This document shows, one piece after another, positions 34,421 to 45,533 of a DNA stretch of 64,000 nucleotides. This DNA is from Limonium bicolor. Taxonomy: Eukaryota > Streptophyta > Magnoliopsida > Caryophyllales > Plumbaginaceae. Every line of letters starts with the position of its first letter. Position 1 is the stretch's first letter. Below the pieces are notes generated by a model. That model was not told the origin of the DNA. It searched no databases and worked only from the letters and a program-made list of their open reading frames with translations. A program made the position numbers and the translations under genes. Location: positions 301,578,167 through 301,642,166 of the forward strand of contig CM041779.1 of the NCBI GenBank assembly GCA_023374045.1, written 5' to 3'.

Positions 34421-36122
34421 TGTTATACCCAAAATTTCAACCCCCCCTGGAAGAGAGTCTCTAGTAATAGGCTAGTAGTGAGGGTTTCTAGTTTGATCGG
34501 CACATCTCAGAGTACTAGGGACAGCTTAGTCATCTCCAGGGGTATTTTCGTAATTTTTCAAGGCTCCTAAGGCCCCTATAGGCTTTCTCTCTCCTCCAAA
34601 TAAGGGTCAAATCAATTCAAAATGATTTGAAATTTTAACCCATGATAGAGAATGGCATTTGAAGCGTATTGGCGTTGGAATTTTGATTTTTCGAATTTCC
34701 AATAATTTTCTAGCAATTTCTGACAGAATCTGACGAGAAATTGAATTTAAAAATAATATTTCAATATTTAAAAATTCGATTCCACTTTAGAAAAATTAGA
34801 AATATCATCCTTTACCCATGTGTAAAATTTCATAATCAAATTCTTTTTGGAAGCCCTTGAGCTAAAACGTTGGTAAATCTCGGTTTTTACCAGATTTTAA
34901 GGATGTCTGTATAAGGAACCTTTTCCCATGATCAAATCAGAACCTCAAGAACCTTAAGCAACCAGAAAACCTAGCCGTCACAAGTCCCCCACGTTTTTAC
35001 ACATCCAAGCACCAAAATCACATCAAAAATTCCCCGAAATCACCACCTAAACGCACTTTTCAACTCCCAACACATCCACAATCATTAAACATCAACCAAA
35101 CTACCTCCAAAACGTGAAGAACACCATCAAAAATCAACAACCAGAAGCTCGGGTCGAACTCAATCCGGAACCGGCATCATCGGAGCCTCCGAAGAATCTC
35201 AACGTGAAGAATCATCTTGAATTCGAAGGTAAAACAGGTTATAATTACTTTTCCAAACCCCCACAACCTTATTAACTCTCTGTTAAATTTTGGGCTCAAA
35301 CCAACCCTTTTCAGCTTCTGTATTGCTACTTGCTTTTGCTTCTGCCTAGTTACTTGTTTGTCAAGTTTCGTGCATAATTCGATTTCAAACTGCAATCTTT
35401 CAATTACTAACGTATTGTATATCTTTCAGGCTACACGTACATAATTTTTTAGCCGAAAACACCGTCGGGAACCACCATAAAACCCCTGTCCGTGGGTGGT
35501 CCGGGACCTCGGACCTGTGGTCCAGGACCACGGACGGCGGCAGGATTTAAAATTTTTCAAATTTTAGGTTTTCTCTAAACATTGTCCGTGGCCCCGGACT
35601 TTTCAAAATTTCGTTTTCTGTTTAATTCGACTTTTATTTCCACATAGATTAACTAGGGTATGAGGGTACGGACATTAGGTCTGTAGTCACGGACGGAAAC
35701 AAATTTGACCTAATTCTGCCTCTGAAACCCTAGTTTAGGTAATTTCAACTTTCACTTTTATTTTCAGTCAAAAAATGCTAAAAAAACACAAAACAACAGA
35801 GGCTCGCGCACTTAGGTTAAAACGACTCGTAATAAGCCGTAATTAAACTAAGTAGAGGAAAAACGACTTCTATGGGTAATGAAAGTAATTGAACCCTAAT
35901 TAAGTCGAATATCAAGCCCCCGAACCTGAACTCTCCTTTCCTAATTTGATCTAGGTTAAATTAGGTGGCGACTAATAATAGGTTCCAGCGAGCTAGCTTA
36001 GGTTTTAATAGTTATTGTTATATGACATAGTTATTGATCTTAGGTTATAAGTGGAGCTAAAACCCGATTAGATCCTAATCACTTTAATCAACATGGTATA
36101 GGGTTTAAAATCGAGGCTCACA
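34421..36122 (+). repeat. LTR of F1 (Ogre/Tat-like, 1702 bp)
   Basis: It runs TGTTATACCC...GGCTCACA and aligns along its length with the three F2 LTRs, but is clearly more diverged. It is followed by the PBS and leader. TATA-like GTATAAGG lies near 34912, a candidate intron at 35229-35429, and a short GTCCGGGAC array at 35487-35605. No TSD partner (CATAG) is found in the window. Confidence 0.85.
35229..35429 (+). other. candidate intron in the F1 LTR
   Basis: AAG|GTAAAACAGG at the left, branch-like TACTAAC at 35405-35411 and TATCTTTCAG|GC at the right, 201 bp. All signals are shared with the three F2 LTRs. Confidence 0.5.
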
Positions 36123-36125
36123 GAC

Positions 36126-36144
36126 TGGCGACTCTGCTGGGGAC
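36126..36144 (+). other. primer-binding site of F1
   Basis: TGGCGACTCTGCTGGGGAC, three bases after the LTR end. This PBS type (tRNA-Arg class) is characteristic of Ogre-like elements. Confidence 0.8.
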
Positions 36145-36744
36145 AACTTTTTATTTTTTTAACTTGTTTAATTTTAAGAAGAGGGCTTAACTTGAAACTT
36201 TTTTTATGGGTTTTATTACATTTTTTGTTTACCTTTGTGCGCATTTTAATTTTTGCACCTTTGCATCATGTGAGAGCGAGGGTCCACGCAAACTGATTTC
36301 ACCCCGGGACCCATTTGAGGATCCCCTGTCAGGCACTCACACCTTTTAGGTGATGTGAATAAGGGGGGAAAAGAGGAGGGTGTCGTCTAACCACACCCCC
36401 TTAATACCTGGGCTTTAGCCCCAAGCATTTTCCTAGCAATATCCTAACCTAGCCCATTGTTTGGTCAGTCAAAGACCCGACCGTAGACGCACACCTTCAG
36501 GTGATGTGAAAAAAGTGGGGAAGCCCAAAGAGAATAGTGTGCAAGCCCTATTCCTTTGTGGCGAACTGGGCCCATACCCCAAGCACCTCTCCGGATCGAT
36601 CCATACCCGGTTTGATTTTAACGTCTAGTGAGGACATGTTGAATTTGTGTGGGCCTTGTTTACCTACATGATCGGCCCACTACCCAGCCTAGAAATTGAT
36701 AGGAACTTTTCCTACATCATCTCATCCCAACCCGATATCGCGGC
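36145..36744 (+). mobile_element. F1 leader
   Basis: Untranslated leader homologous to 39926-40490 and 47324-47890, including a duplicated module with CAGGTGATGTGAA and CCCCAAGC. See the F2a leader. Confidence 0.7.
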
Positions 36745-37470
36745 TGTAGACACCAAAAATTCTCACCCCATAAAGCAAAATCTGAAATAGAAAATGCAAT
36801 AAGAGGGGTCGTCGCCTTTCTTTTTTTCAAAACATATCAACGTGCGTGCCAAAATGAAACCATCGTTGTATGATAAAATTTTAAACCAATTTTCAAGCAT
36901 TTTAGAAAAACCCAATTTTCTACAAATTTTCAAACAATTATTTGTTTTATACTTACCCTTTTATTTTATTTAGCTATTTTCAGTTTTATTTCCTTAGTCA
37001 TGGGCATTTTTTTACTTTATTTTACTTTTATTATTTTCATCTTTCATGTGTGTTATTTTGTAAAAAAAACATTTAATTTTATCGACTAAACCCTTTTTGT
37101 CTTACTCTACATATATATTTTTAAACATTATCATTTATTACTCATGTCGAGTTATAGCTTTTTGTTATCTTTCCCTAAGTTTTTCCATTGTAGTTATTCT
37201 TTCCTTTCTCATTTCGGTGGATCAAACTTGGTCTTAATTCAATCTTCAGCCAAACCCAACAGCCCAAGCCCGAGCCCATCCCATCCAAACTTCAAGGCCC
37301 ACTCCACACCAATCTCACCCACACCCAAAATAAACCCTAAACCCACATTCTCTTCCTATAAAAAACAACAAAAAATCTGAACAGTAACCGGAGGGCCTCC
37401 TCGATCGGTCGCCTTCTTCATTTTCACCTCCCACCCCTATACACCTAACAGAAGATCGTCGTCTTCATTC
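36745..37470 (+). mobile_element. H, 5' part of an unclassified LTR
   Basis: A new sequence starts with TGTAGACACC, a typical LTR beginning. It continues AT-rich, then has a run of AGCCCA/GCCCAA blocks (37250-37330) and a TATA-like CCTATAAAAAAC at 37355-37366. This layout resembles U3 of Ogre/Tat LTRs. The 3' part is missing because a retroposon is inserted at 37471. The ORF 37144-37380 follows the GCCCA repeats and is probably not coding. Confidence 0.45.
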
Positions 37471-38148
37471 TTTTTTTTTGATAATTGGGGCTTAAAGCCA
37501 TTTTATTAAAAAGATGAGTGGCAAATATCGGGTCTCATTAAAACCTCCCAAGGCAAAACCCAGTGGGAAAAAGCCCAGGGAGGAAAAAGAGTGCCCGCCA
37601 AACTCAGGAATCAATCAAGGGAACACTCCTAACAAAACCCAAAACAGGCATCAACACCCTAAACAGTCATACCAACACCCTCACACATCCACAAAGAAAA
37701 ACCACACAAGCACCTTCAGACACGAAACCCACTCACATCTAGTGGGCAAAAACCTTCCTAGACAAAACCCTCAAGTCCCAAACACAACCGATCCTCTACC
37801 TAAAACTAACCTCCCAAAAGAAAACCCAGTACCTAGGCCTCAAGCTATCACATTAGCTCTTTGATCTGATTGATAATATTCACTTTGGTCTGGGTTGGAT
37901 TCGGCATATGGCAGCCTAACTGCCTTAATAATTTGATGCACTCATCAGCTTCTGCTTCAGGATTGATGATTTTACCTAGCTCGTTCCTTGCAGATCAATA
38001 TCCCTTCTCTGAGTTGCCACTTCTACCCCTGACGTCTGCCTCTCCCCTCGAGGTCTGCGACTCCCTCTATATTTGAGCCTATGTTAGTAACTAGCACCTT
38101 TTCGTCCTCAATTTGCTGACGCGGCACACGTCCAGGAGGAGGAGACGG
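37471..38148 (-). mobile_element. A-tailed retroposon (LINE-like), 3' end, reverse
   Basis: The left edge is a T9 run; read on the minus strand the sequence ends CTTTTTAATAAAATGG..., CCCCAATTATC, A9, i.e. an AATAAA signal and a poly(A) tail, the mark of an L1-type LINE or another poly(A)-retroposed transcript. Upstream on that strand is a Thr/Pro-poor G/T-rich untranslated part and no clear reverse transcriptase. It is split by F2 and continues at 54679. The plus-strand 116-codon ORF (37514-37864) is on the wrong strand and is rejected. Confidence 0.55.
38144..38148. repeat. left TSD of F2 (GACGG)
   Basis: GACGG before TGTTATACCCC, identical to 54679-54683 after the last LTR. Confidence 0.9.
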
Positions 38149-38639
38149 TGTTATACCCCAAAATTTCAACCCCCCCGGAAGAGAGTCTCTACTAATAGGC
38201 TAGTAGCGAGTGTTCCCAGTTCGATCGGCACATTTCAGAGTACTAGACACAGCTTAGTCATCGCCAGGGGCGCTTTCGTAATTTTTCAAGGCTCCTAAGC
38301 CTCCTCTAGGCTTCTCTCTCCTCCAAATAAGGGTCAAATCAGTTCAAAATGCTTTGAAATTGTAACCCATGATAGAGGAAGACATTTGAAGCATAATGGC
38401 GTTGGAATTTTGATTTTTCGAATTTCCAGTAATTTTCTAGCAATTTCTGATTGAATCTGACGAGAAATTGAATTTAAAAATATTCCAATATCCAAAAAAT
38501 TCGATTCCACTTTAGAAAAATCAGAAATATCATCCTTTACCCATGTGTGAAATTTCATAATCAAATTATTTTTGGAAGCCCTTGAGCTAAAACGTCGGTA
38601 AATCTCGGTTTTTACCAGATTTTTCTGCCTTTAAGGAAG

Positions 38640-38648
38640 CCTATATAA
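38640..38648 (+). promoter_or_regulatory. TATA box of F2 LTR2
   Basis: GCCTATATAAGGAACC; the same box is at about 46021 in LTR3 and 53447 in LTR4, and is weakened in F1. The transcript start should lie about 30 bp downstream, upstream of the candidate intron. Confidence 0.7.
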
Positions 38649-38959
38649 GGAACCTTATCCCATGATCAAAGGAGGACCTCAAGAACCCTAGACTCTCAAA
38701 GAAGGCAGCCGTCTCTCTCCCTTCACGTTTTGAACTCCAGAGCCACAATCAAACACCGAAATCACACCAAAATCAACACCAAAACATAATTTGCAACTCC
38801 CACAACACCATCCATCATCAAACCCTCACCAAAACAGTACCAAAATGTGAAGAACATCAAGAACAACAAGGAGTCAGAAGCTGGGTTCAAAGTTCTTCCG
38901 GATCCGCCATCAACGAGGCCTCCGAAGAATCCCGACGTGAAGAATACCAAAATCTGAAG

Positions 38960-39161
38960 GTAAAACAGGTTATAACTCTACTTCTCTAATTCCCCACAAC
39001 CTCATTGACTCTCTGTTAAATTTGGGCTCAAACCACCCCTTTTCGGCTTCTGTATAGCTAATTACTTTTGCTTCCGCCTTGTTACTTGTTTATCAAGTTT
39101 CATACATAATTCGACTTCAAACTGCAATCTTTCAATTACTAACATATTGTACATCTTTCAG
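38960..39161 (+). other. candidate spliceosomal intron in F2 LTR2
   Basis: Donor GAAG|GTAAAACAGG, branch TACTAAC at 39137-39143, pyrimidine-rich tail and acceptor CATCTTTCAG|GC, 202 bp, AT-rich. The branch adenine lies about 19 nt before the acceptor. All four LTRs of the family keep these signals. Confidence 0.55.
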
Positions 39162-39218
39162 GCTACACATGCATAATTTTTTAGCTGAAAACACCTTCGG
39201 GAACCACCAGAAAACCCT

Positions 39219-39383
39219 GTCCGTGGGTGGTCCAGGACCTCGGACCTATGGTCCGGGACCATGGACGTGTTGTCCTTGGCCACGGACACCCACGGATGGC
39301 GGCGGGATTTTAAAATTTTCAAATTTTAGGTTTTCTTTAAACAATGTCCGAGCCCACGGACATCCTGTCCGTGGCCCCGGACT
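39219..39383. repeat. GTCCGTGG/CCACGGAC and GGTCCGGGAC array, LTR2
   Basis: Nested inverted blocks such as GTCCGTGG...CCACGGAC, with TGTTGTCC spacers. The number of ACGTGTTGTCC units differs among the four LTRs. Confidence 0.75.
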
Positions 39384-39906
39384 TCTCAAGTTTTCGTTTT
39401 CTGTTTAATTCGACTTTTATTATCACATAGAATAACTAGGGTCCGTGGGTACGGACATTAGGTCCGTAGTCACGGACAGAAGCAAAATTTGACCTAATTC
39501 TGCCTCCGAACCCTAGTTTAGGAAATTTCAACTTTCACTTTTATTTTCAGTCAAAAAATGTTAAAAACACAAAAAAAAACAGAAGCTCGCGCACTTAGGT
39601 TAAAATGACTCGTACCAAGCCGTAATTAATCTAAGTAGAGGAAAAACGACTTCTAGGGGTAATGAAAGTAATTGAACCCTAATTAAGTCGAATATCAAGC
39701 CCCGGACCCGAACTCTCCTTTCCTAATTTGATCTAGGTAAAAATTAGGTGCTGACTCACAATAGGTTCCAGTGAGCTAGCTTAGGTTTAATAATTATTGT
39801 TATACGACATAGTTATTAACCTTAGGTTATAAGTGGACCTAAAACCCGGTTAGATCCTAATCAATTAATCGACATAGGATAGGGTTTAAAATCGAGGCTC
39901 ACAGAC

Positions 39907-39925
39907 TGGCGACTCTGCTGGGGAC
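39907..39925 (+). other. primer-binding site F2a
   Basis: TGGCGACTCTGCTGGGGAC, intact. Confidence 0.85.
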
Positions 39926-41161
39926 AAACTCTAAATTTTAACTTGTTTAATTTTAAGAAAGAGGGCTTAACTCAAAAATGTTTATTTATGGCCTTATTAC
40001 TTTGTTTGTTACTTTTGTGCGCATTTAAATTTATGTACCTTTGCATCATATGAGAGCGAGGGTCCATGCAAACCGATTTCACCCCGGGACCCGTTTGAGG
40101 GTCCCCTGTCAGGGACTCACACCTTTTAGGTGATGTGAATAAGCGGGGGAAAAGAGGAGGATGTCGTCTAACCACATCCCCTTAATACCTGGGCTTTAGC
40201 CCCAAGCGTTTTCCTGGCAGTGCCCTTACCTAGCCCATTTTGGTCAGTCAAAGACCCGACCGTAGACGCACACATTCAGGTGATGTGAAAAAAGTGGGGA
40301 AGCCCAAAGAGAATAGCGTGCAACCCTATTCCTTTGTGGCGACCTGGGCCCACGCCCCAAGCACCTCTCCGGATCGATCCATACCCGAATTGGATAATGT
40401 CAAGTGAGGACATGTAGAATTTGTATGGGCCTTGTCTGCTTGTGTGATCGGTCCACTACCCAGCCTAGGAATTGATAGGAGCTTTCCCTTCATCAACTCA
40501 GCCCACCCGAATCTATGTCTTTATTGTTTGCGGCCCAGAGGCCCTGTTTGGTTCGGTATGTGAAACATTTAGGCTTCGGCCCAAAAGTTTAGACTTAGGT
40601 GATTTCTCTCTTTCGGCCAATTTGAGTTATCAATTTAGCTCTAGGCCCATAAAAAAACAAATCCACCTAAGGCGATCCATAAAAAATCCACCTGGCCTCT
40701 CCTTTTAGAGGCCCATTCTAGTACAAGAAGACTTTTCACTCGGGTTTTGACCCACGATCCTAGACGTGGGTATCATCTTCAGGCTCAATCATAATCACTC
40801 GGCCCAAATTCCAATTCACACCCAGAACATGGTTTAAAAATCACTTCTGCCCATGCGCTTTACTTCTAGCCCAAACATATTCTGGCCCAAGCGCCCCAAT
40901 TCTCAGAACATTCCGGCTCAAGAACCACACTCTTCAAACAGTTCAGGCTAGCCACCAGTCACAGCTCATGATCATTCCGGCCCATTTTGTGCCTCCCGTC
41001 CAACTCATTTCGGGCCTCAGTGCCTACCCACAATCTTCGAAACATTCCAGCTCATGTGCTTTTCTTGCAGCCCAAACAAGTTTTACCTAAAAATTCTTCA
41101 CGGTCCAGAATTTTAGCTCAATCCACTTTTGTTTTCCAACAGATAAGCCCGAATCCCAAGT
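39926..41161 (+). mobile_element. F2a leader with duplicated module
   Basis: About 1.2 kb of untranslated sequence before gag. A perfect hairpin GGGACCC-GTTTGA-GGGTCCC lies at 40086-40105. Two related modules of about 150 bp follow (from 40114 and from 40266), each CACA..., CAGGTGATGTGAA or TAGGTGATGTGAA, G-rich stretch, CTGGGC..., CCCCAAGC. Position between PBS and gag suits packaging or dimer signals. The later part (40480-41110) is rich in GGCCCA/GCCCAA. Confidence 0.6.
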
Positions 41162-42552
41162 ATGGCAGATGGAGGAAACCCAGTCAGTATAGAGGCCCAG
41201 TTTGCAGCCCTAGAGCAAAGGTACATGGCTGCCTTTGAAGCCATGGAACAGAAACATAGGTCCACCACTAATGACATGGAGGCTAAGTATGTCACCATCA
41301 TCGAAGAGTTGAAAAGCAAAATCAATTCCCTTGAGGTTGGTCATCAGGAAAACATTTCAGGAAAGATTGCTGACTCTTGGAACGAGCGCAACTACATCAA
41401 AGTTAACTCCGTTGGGGCCCACGATGCACAAAGATTTGTAGGGGAAGCCGCCCCGGACCACCAACTAACTGTAGAACTCAAGAAGGCTCTGAAAAGGATC
41501 GAGCGCATGGAAAAAGCAAGCTAGCCAGCTGGTTTCGATTACTCTTCTATGGAATCGTACCCCGAGGTTAATCTCCCTCTAAAGTTGAAGCTACCCACAC
41601 TTGCTTTATACAAGGGTTCCTCGGATCCACAGATTCATTTGGCTATGTTCGATCGGGAAATGTCCATCTTAGGGCTCAACGACATGGAAAAAGCCAAAGT
41701 TTTCGCACGCTATCTAGACGAGACCCCTCAGCGTTGGTATCTCACTCAGAAGATGAATACCAAAACCTACGAGGAGGTTTGCGGGGCTTTTCTAAATCAT
41801 TTCAAGTATGCTAAGAACCTCGAGGTCACCAGAATCGATCTGGCAGGAACTCGACAGAAAGACGGTGAGTCCATGTCTGACTTCATCAAGCGTTGGAGAA
41901 GAAATGCTGCAGCCATGCCTACCAAAATGGACGAGCAAGAGCAAATCCGCATGATAATTGAGAACATGCGAAAACAACACAACCATGAGCTGAAATTTAT
42001 GTACTTTCCGAGTTTGGACATGTTGATGGGACAAGTCGGTATTCTAGAGGAAAGGATTCATAAGGAAGGTTTGGAGCTTGAGTGCTCAAGAAACTCCGGC
42101 AGTGGCTCCAAATTATCTAAGCCAGGACCAGAAAAGGCTTGTCTTCAGCCAGTAGCTTGCGCTCAAGGTAGTTCCCAGAAGTGAATATGGTTCAACGACC
42201 TAGAGCTCCGCATCAAAACTTTAAGATGGTACCCTTATCACGCCGAGACTCATCGCAAAGAGAATTCACCAACATTGGTCGAACACCAAGTCAGGCGTTT
42301 GAAGAGCTTCAGAAGAGAAACTTGCTACAGCCCTTGGCCCCTCGGCCAGGAACCACTCATTTGGGAAGGCATCTTAATCAATTCTGCCACTACCATCAGT
42401 TGCCTGGCCATTATGCTGATAATTGCCGAGCATTGAAGCACAAGATTCAAGACCTCCTCGAGCAAGGAGTCAATTTTTCTAAGCATGCAGATCGTTTTAT
42501 TTATGTTTTCTTGAGTCTTCAAGTTTTCCTAGTTGCTTATTTTCTTAGTTAG
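41162..42552 (+). pseudogene. gag: gag, copy a, interrupted (Ogre/Tat-type)
   Basis: Gag is the capsid/nucleocapsid polyprotein that packages the element RNA in virus-like particles. Three blocks are visible. 41162-41524 is a 120-codon N-terminal part with coiled-coil-like charged heptads, closed by an in-frame TAG. The same frame reopens and from 41549 to 42184 encodes the retrotransposon gag core (LPTLALYKGSSDP, YLDETPQRWYL, DLAGTRQKDGESMSDFIKRW). After a frameshift, 42181-42552 holds the TNIGRTPSQAFEEL segment and a knuckle-like region CHYHQLPGHYADNC. No protease follows. The start is the first ATG after the TAAGCCCG block and is shared with copy b. Intact function is unlikely, though one stop and one shift could be sequence errors. 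Confidence 0.85.
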
Positions 42553-43955
42553 TTTTCAGTCACCCCCGATTGTAATCTTTACGTTTCTTTCATGGTTCAT
42601 AAATAAAATCATAGTTCCGTTTTCACAATTCCTGTACAAACCATTTTCTTTCATCGAAAAAAAGAAAAAACGAAATTGTTTTTAAGGAAAAGGATCACGG
42701 AGTAATCATTCCCCGACTATGGAACAGAACGACTTGTCTTTTGTTTCTAAAAGGGTGAACATGCGTTGCCAAGCACCACGACCTATCCCAAAGCATCCAA
42801 AATAACCCACGAAGCGGTTCCAAATTCACATCTGTTTAAGTGTTGTCAATACTGGGGGCAATCTGAGTTCGGGATCATCATCTTTAATCTTTCGTTTAAG
42901 CGTGTAAACTAGTCTCTAAGTGAAATTCACGAGAGTGTCTTGAGCGGAAAAAACCATGAGTGAACGAGCGAGTCATTTTTACACGACTCCGGTGAGACCA
43001 CATACAAAGGAAAAGGTAAATGGCATAACTCCGACCGAAGGAGATAATTTGTAAATTTACTCTTAGACCTGCGAAAAGTAACAAAGAACAGATACACAAC
43101 TTTCAAGGATGACGAAGCACCTAGGTACAGCACCATATAGCCAAAAGCTTGCAAACCCTGTCATTAAGCCCTAGGCGCCCCCGCTGAGCCTTTCATATAT
43201 CCCCTTTTCGATATTATGAACTCCACAAAATAACCCAGCCGATGATGAATTTCCAACCCGGTGACCAAAGGAAGCGAGGAGCCCGAGTCTCAGATAACAT
43301 CTTCATCAGTTCAAAGAAGCAATGCCGTTATCAACATGACAAAGCAATCCGCAAATGGTCCCAGAGTGACACAGGATCGAAAGAGCTCACATCAAAACAA
43401 CTCTCGAAGCCCAAAATTAGGAAACACAAGAACCCCAAAGGCAAAGTCAAGAAAGGATAAAACAAAAAGGCAAACCCGAAATGCCTCGAAGAAATCCAAA
43501 TGACGAAAAGAGAAATGGTGTAAAGGACAACTTTAAAAGCCCAAGTCCAGAAGCTCGAAAATAACGTCAACATGAAGCAGTTAGACGACTTCAAGACAAG
43601 GAAGATGAATCTGAGAGAAAACGCAAGTTGTAGCTTTGGTCACTCATTTAAGCTCCACATACCTCAAATATCCCTCCATGATCCCGTTGTCTTTCATCAC
43701 ACCCTATGGCCACGTTATAAGCTTTAAAGACTTCCGACTTGATAGTTGTGTATCTAATCACGTGAAAGTAACAGATCGAATGCGTAAATCCACCAAATGT
43801 CAAATTCAATGGTCTAGAAGTTGTGACCGTGAGCAAAAAACAGGTATGAGCATCAAACACGCTGAGTGTAGGTTAGGAAGCACCACATCAAAACATAAGC
43901 CATGACCCTGTAAGGGCGAGACTCGTTCGCGCGTTTAATCAAAGAAAATACTGGG

Positions 43956-43982
43956 GGCAATCGATCGTTCCGATCGATTGCC
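43956..43982 (+). other. perfect hairpin 1, copy a
   Basis: GGCAATCGATCG-TTC-CGATCGATTGCC: 12-bp stem, 3-nt loop. The left arm is the end of an ACTGGGGGCAAT PPT-like motif. Copy b (51376-51402) has the same stem and loop GAA. Confidence 0.85.
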
Positions 43983-44021
43983 ATGAACTCTACCTCAGAT
44001 TGTCCTAAGGAAAAATACTGG

Positions 44022-44047
44022 GGCAATTGTTGGTTCCAACAATTGCC
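44022..44047 (+). other. perfect hairpin 2, copy a
   Basis: GGCAATTGTTGG-TT-CCAACAATTGCC: 12-bp stem. It also grows out of a TACTGGGGCAAT motif and is followed by ATG, like hairpin 1. Confidence 0.85.
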
Positions 44048-44343
44048 ATGTCAACACCAATTAAAACCCAAAGCTTGAGCACCACCATCCCACCACAGGC
44101 ACACACAAGCCCTTACCACCACACTCACACTCTCAAGCCCGTCATTAGCCTTACCACCACAAAAAATATCAGGCCGTCATATCCCTGACCACCATCCACA
44201 ATCACAACCCAATCTCGGGTCTGCCACAAATCCTGAACACTGGCAAAAGCCTTTAGCACCACAACAAACAACATACACTTCCACCAACGGCATGTTCATT
44301 TTCTCAAGAAACAAATTGCAGATATGAAATATTTAGTCAGGAA

Positions 44344-44805
44344 ATGATCATTTCACCTTCCTTTTTCAGCAGAGTTTTCTCAAGCATGGCCATGTTTGGC
44401 ACATTTTTCAGCAGTTCCTTGTTTTGGGAAGCTTCCAACAAACACTTTAGTTGCATTTTACAACTATTGCATAACACCTCAACATCGCCAAGTTTGGCAC
44501 CTTTTCCAATAGTTTCCTGTTTTGAACGAGTATCTTTTGATAGCATACATCTTATCATCATTGCCATGTTTGGCACTCCAGTAATCAGTCTTCATCATTT
44601 GCACGAGACCATTACCTTTCCGACTCATTTTAGTTCGAGACCCATCATTTTCAAGACTTTAGTACGAGACCCGGCATCTTCATCAGTGCGAGACCCATCT
44701 TTTTCTTCAGTGCGAGACCCACCATCTTCATCAGTGCGGGACCCATCATTTTCTTCAGTGCGAGACCATGCATCTTCATCAGTGCGAGACCACCAGATTC
44801 GTTAG
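44344..44805 (+). CDS. hypothetical 153-codon ORF with RDP repeats, copy a
   Basis: An ATG frame shared with 51712-52296. The first half is hydrophobic, rich in Phe, Ser and His; the second half is a 9-residue repeat (SSVRDPSFS type) encoded by the 27-bp minisatellite, whose period keeps the frame open. No family recognised. It lies in the sense 3' region of F2, far from gag, with no evidence of an internal promoter. It may be chance: a 27-bp repeat leaves frames open on both strands. Confidence 0.2.
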   Translation: MIISPSFFSRVFSSMAMFGTFFSSSLFWEASNKHFSCILQLLHNTSTSPSLAPFPIVSCFERVSFDSIHLIIIAMFGTPVISLHHLHETITFPTHFSSRPIIFKTLVRDPASSSVRDPSFSSVRDPPSSSVRDPSFSSVRDHASSSVRDHQIR

Positions 44806-44905
44806 TACGAGACCCATCACCTCCATCAGGGCGAGACCGAGCGTCATCATCCAGTGCGAGACCAGTACGATACCTAGTATCATCTTCAGTGTGGGACAGG
44901 TACGA
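44633..44905. repeat. 27-bp GTGCGAGACCCATC minisatellite, copy a
   Basis: About ten imperfect units of (T)CATCAGTGCGAGACCC with variable ends; some units are diverged or shorter. Counterpart at 52052-52335. Confidence 0.85.
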
Positions 44906-45520
44906 GACTGAGCGTGATCTAAGTTGGCGGGGCATGAGGCAGTAAGTCCCCATCTTCATGTCAACTTCTTGGGGAGAAACAACTAGTGGGCAGTGGCAAT
45001 AAGTCCCCTTGGTAATCTAGAAGTTATCCCAGCACCCCAGTTGGTAGGCAGAGGCAATAAGTCCCCATAGTATACCAACTAGGAGCTTTGGAACAGGTTT
45101 CGGTCCCCAGAAGCATCCGAGCATCGTCAACATCATCAGCATCAATAGCATTTCAACATCCTTGCATTTGCATACCACCCGATTTTCACTTGTTAGGTTG
45201 TCAACGCCTTAGAATCGCTTGACATTATCTCAATTTCACATCTTAGGTAGTCAACGTTTTAGAATAGCTTGACATCATTTCATTCATTATAGGTAGTCAA
45301 CGTCTTAGAATAGCTTGACATCGTATCATCCTTATAGGTAGTCAACGCCTCGGAATAGCTTGACATCATCCTTCCACTTTACTCATAGGTAGTCAGCGCC
45401 TTAGAACAGCTCGACACAACTTATCGGATTTCAATTGCATGTGGGGTCTTTTAAGATCCAAAATTTGGGGTATCACTCAAGCATCAACTAGCCTTTCATT
45501 TCCATTACAAAGTCTAGTTG
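44906..45520 (+). mobile_element. F2a 3' region, last part with 45-50 bp tandem repeat
   Basis: GCAATAAGTCCCC occurs three times (44940-45080). Five tandem units at 45191-45425 share TAGGTAGTCAACGCC and TTAGAATAGCTTGACATC. CAACTAG (45485-45491) and CTAGTTG (45514-45520) form an inverted pair just before the PPT. Confidence 0.7.
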
Positions 45521-45533
45521 ACGGGGGGCAATC
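45521..45533 (+). other. polypurine tract F2a
   Basis: ACGGGGGGCAATC directly before the TGTTATACCC of LTR3; identical at 52941-52953 before LTR4. The core GGGGGCAAT is the motif repeated upstream. Confidence 0.8.

Larger units (their letters stand above)
34421..36744 (+). mobile_element. F1, truncated Ogre-like element (LTR plus leader)
   Basis: LTR, PBS and about 620 bp of leader are present; homology with F2 stops near 36740, where another LTR-like sequence (H) begins. The gag region and 3' LTR are not in the window. Greater divergence from F2 suggests an older insertion. Confidence 0.75.
38149..39903 (+). repeat. F2 LTR2 (outer 5' LTR, 1755 bp)
   Basis: TGTTATACCCC...GGCTCACA. Contains a TATA box at 38642-38648, candidate intron 38960-39161 and a GTCCGTGG/GGTCCGGGAC array 39219-39383. 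Confidence 0.92.
42553..44343 (+). mobile_element. F2a 3' region, first part (non-coding)
   Basis: No pol sequence follows gag. The stretch carries repeated PPT-like AATACTGGGGGCAAT motifs (42851-42863, 43948-43961, 44016-44028) and two perfect hairpins (next entries). The small ORFs at 43242-43503 and 43636-43905 are not clearly maintained in copy b and are not recognised. Confidence 0.6.

Noticed and set aside
37514..37864. 116-codon plus-strand Pro/His-rich ORF
   Set aside because: It lies antisense in the untranslated 3' part of an A-tailed retroposon.
44337..44576. 79-codon minus-strand ORF repeated at 51756-51995
   Set aside because: Antisense to the transcribed strand of F2; its conservation follows from the tandem unit duplication.
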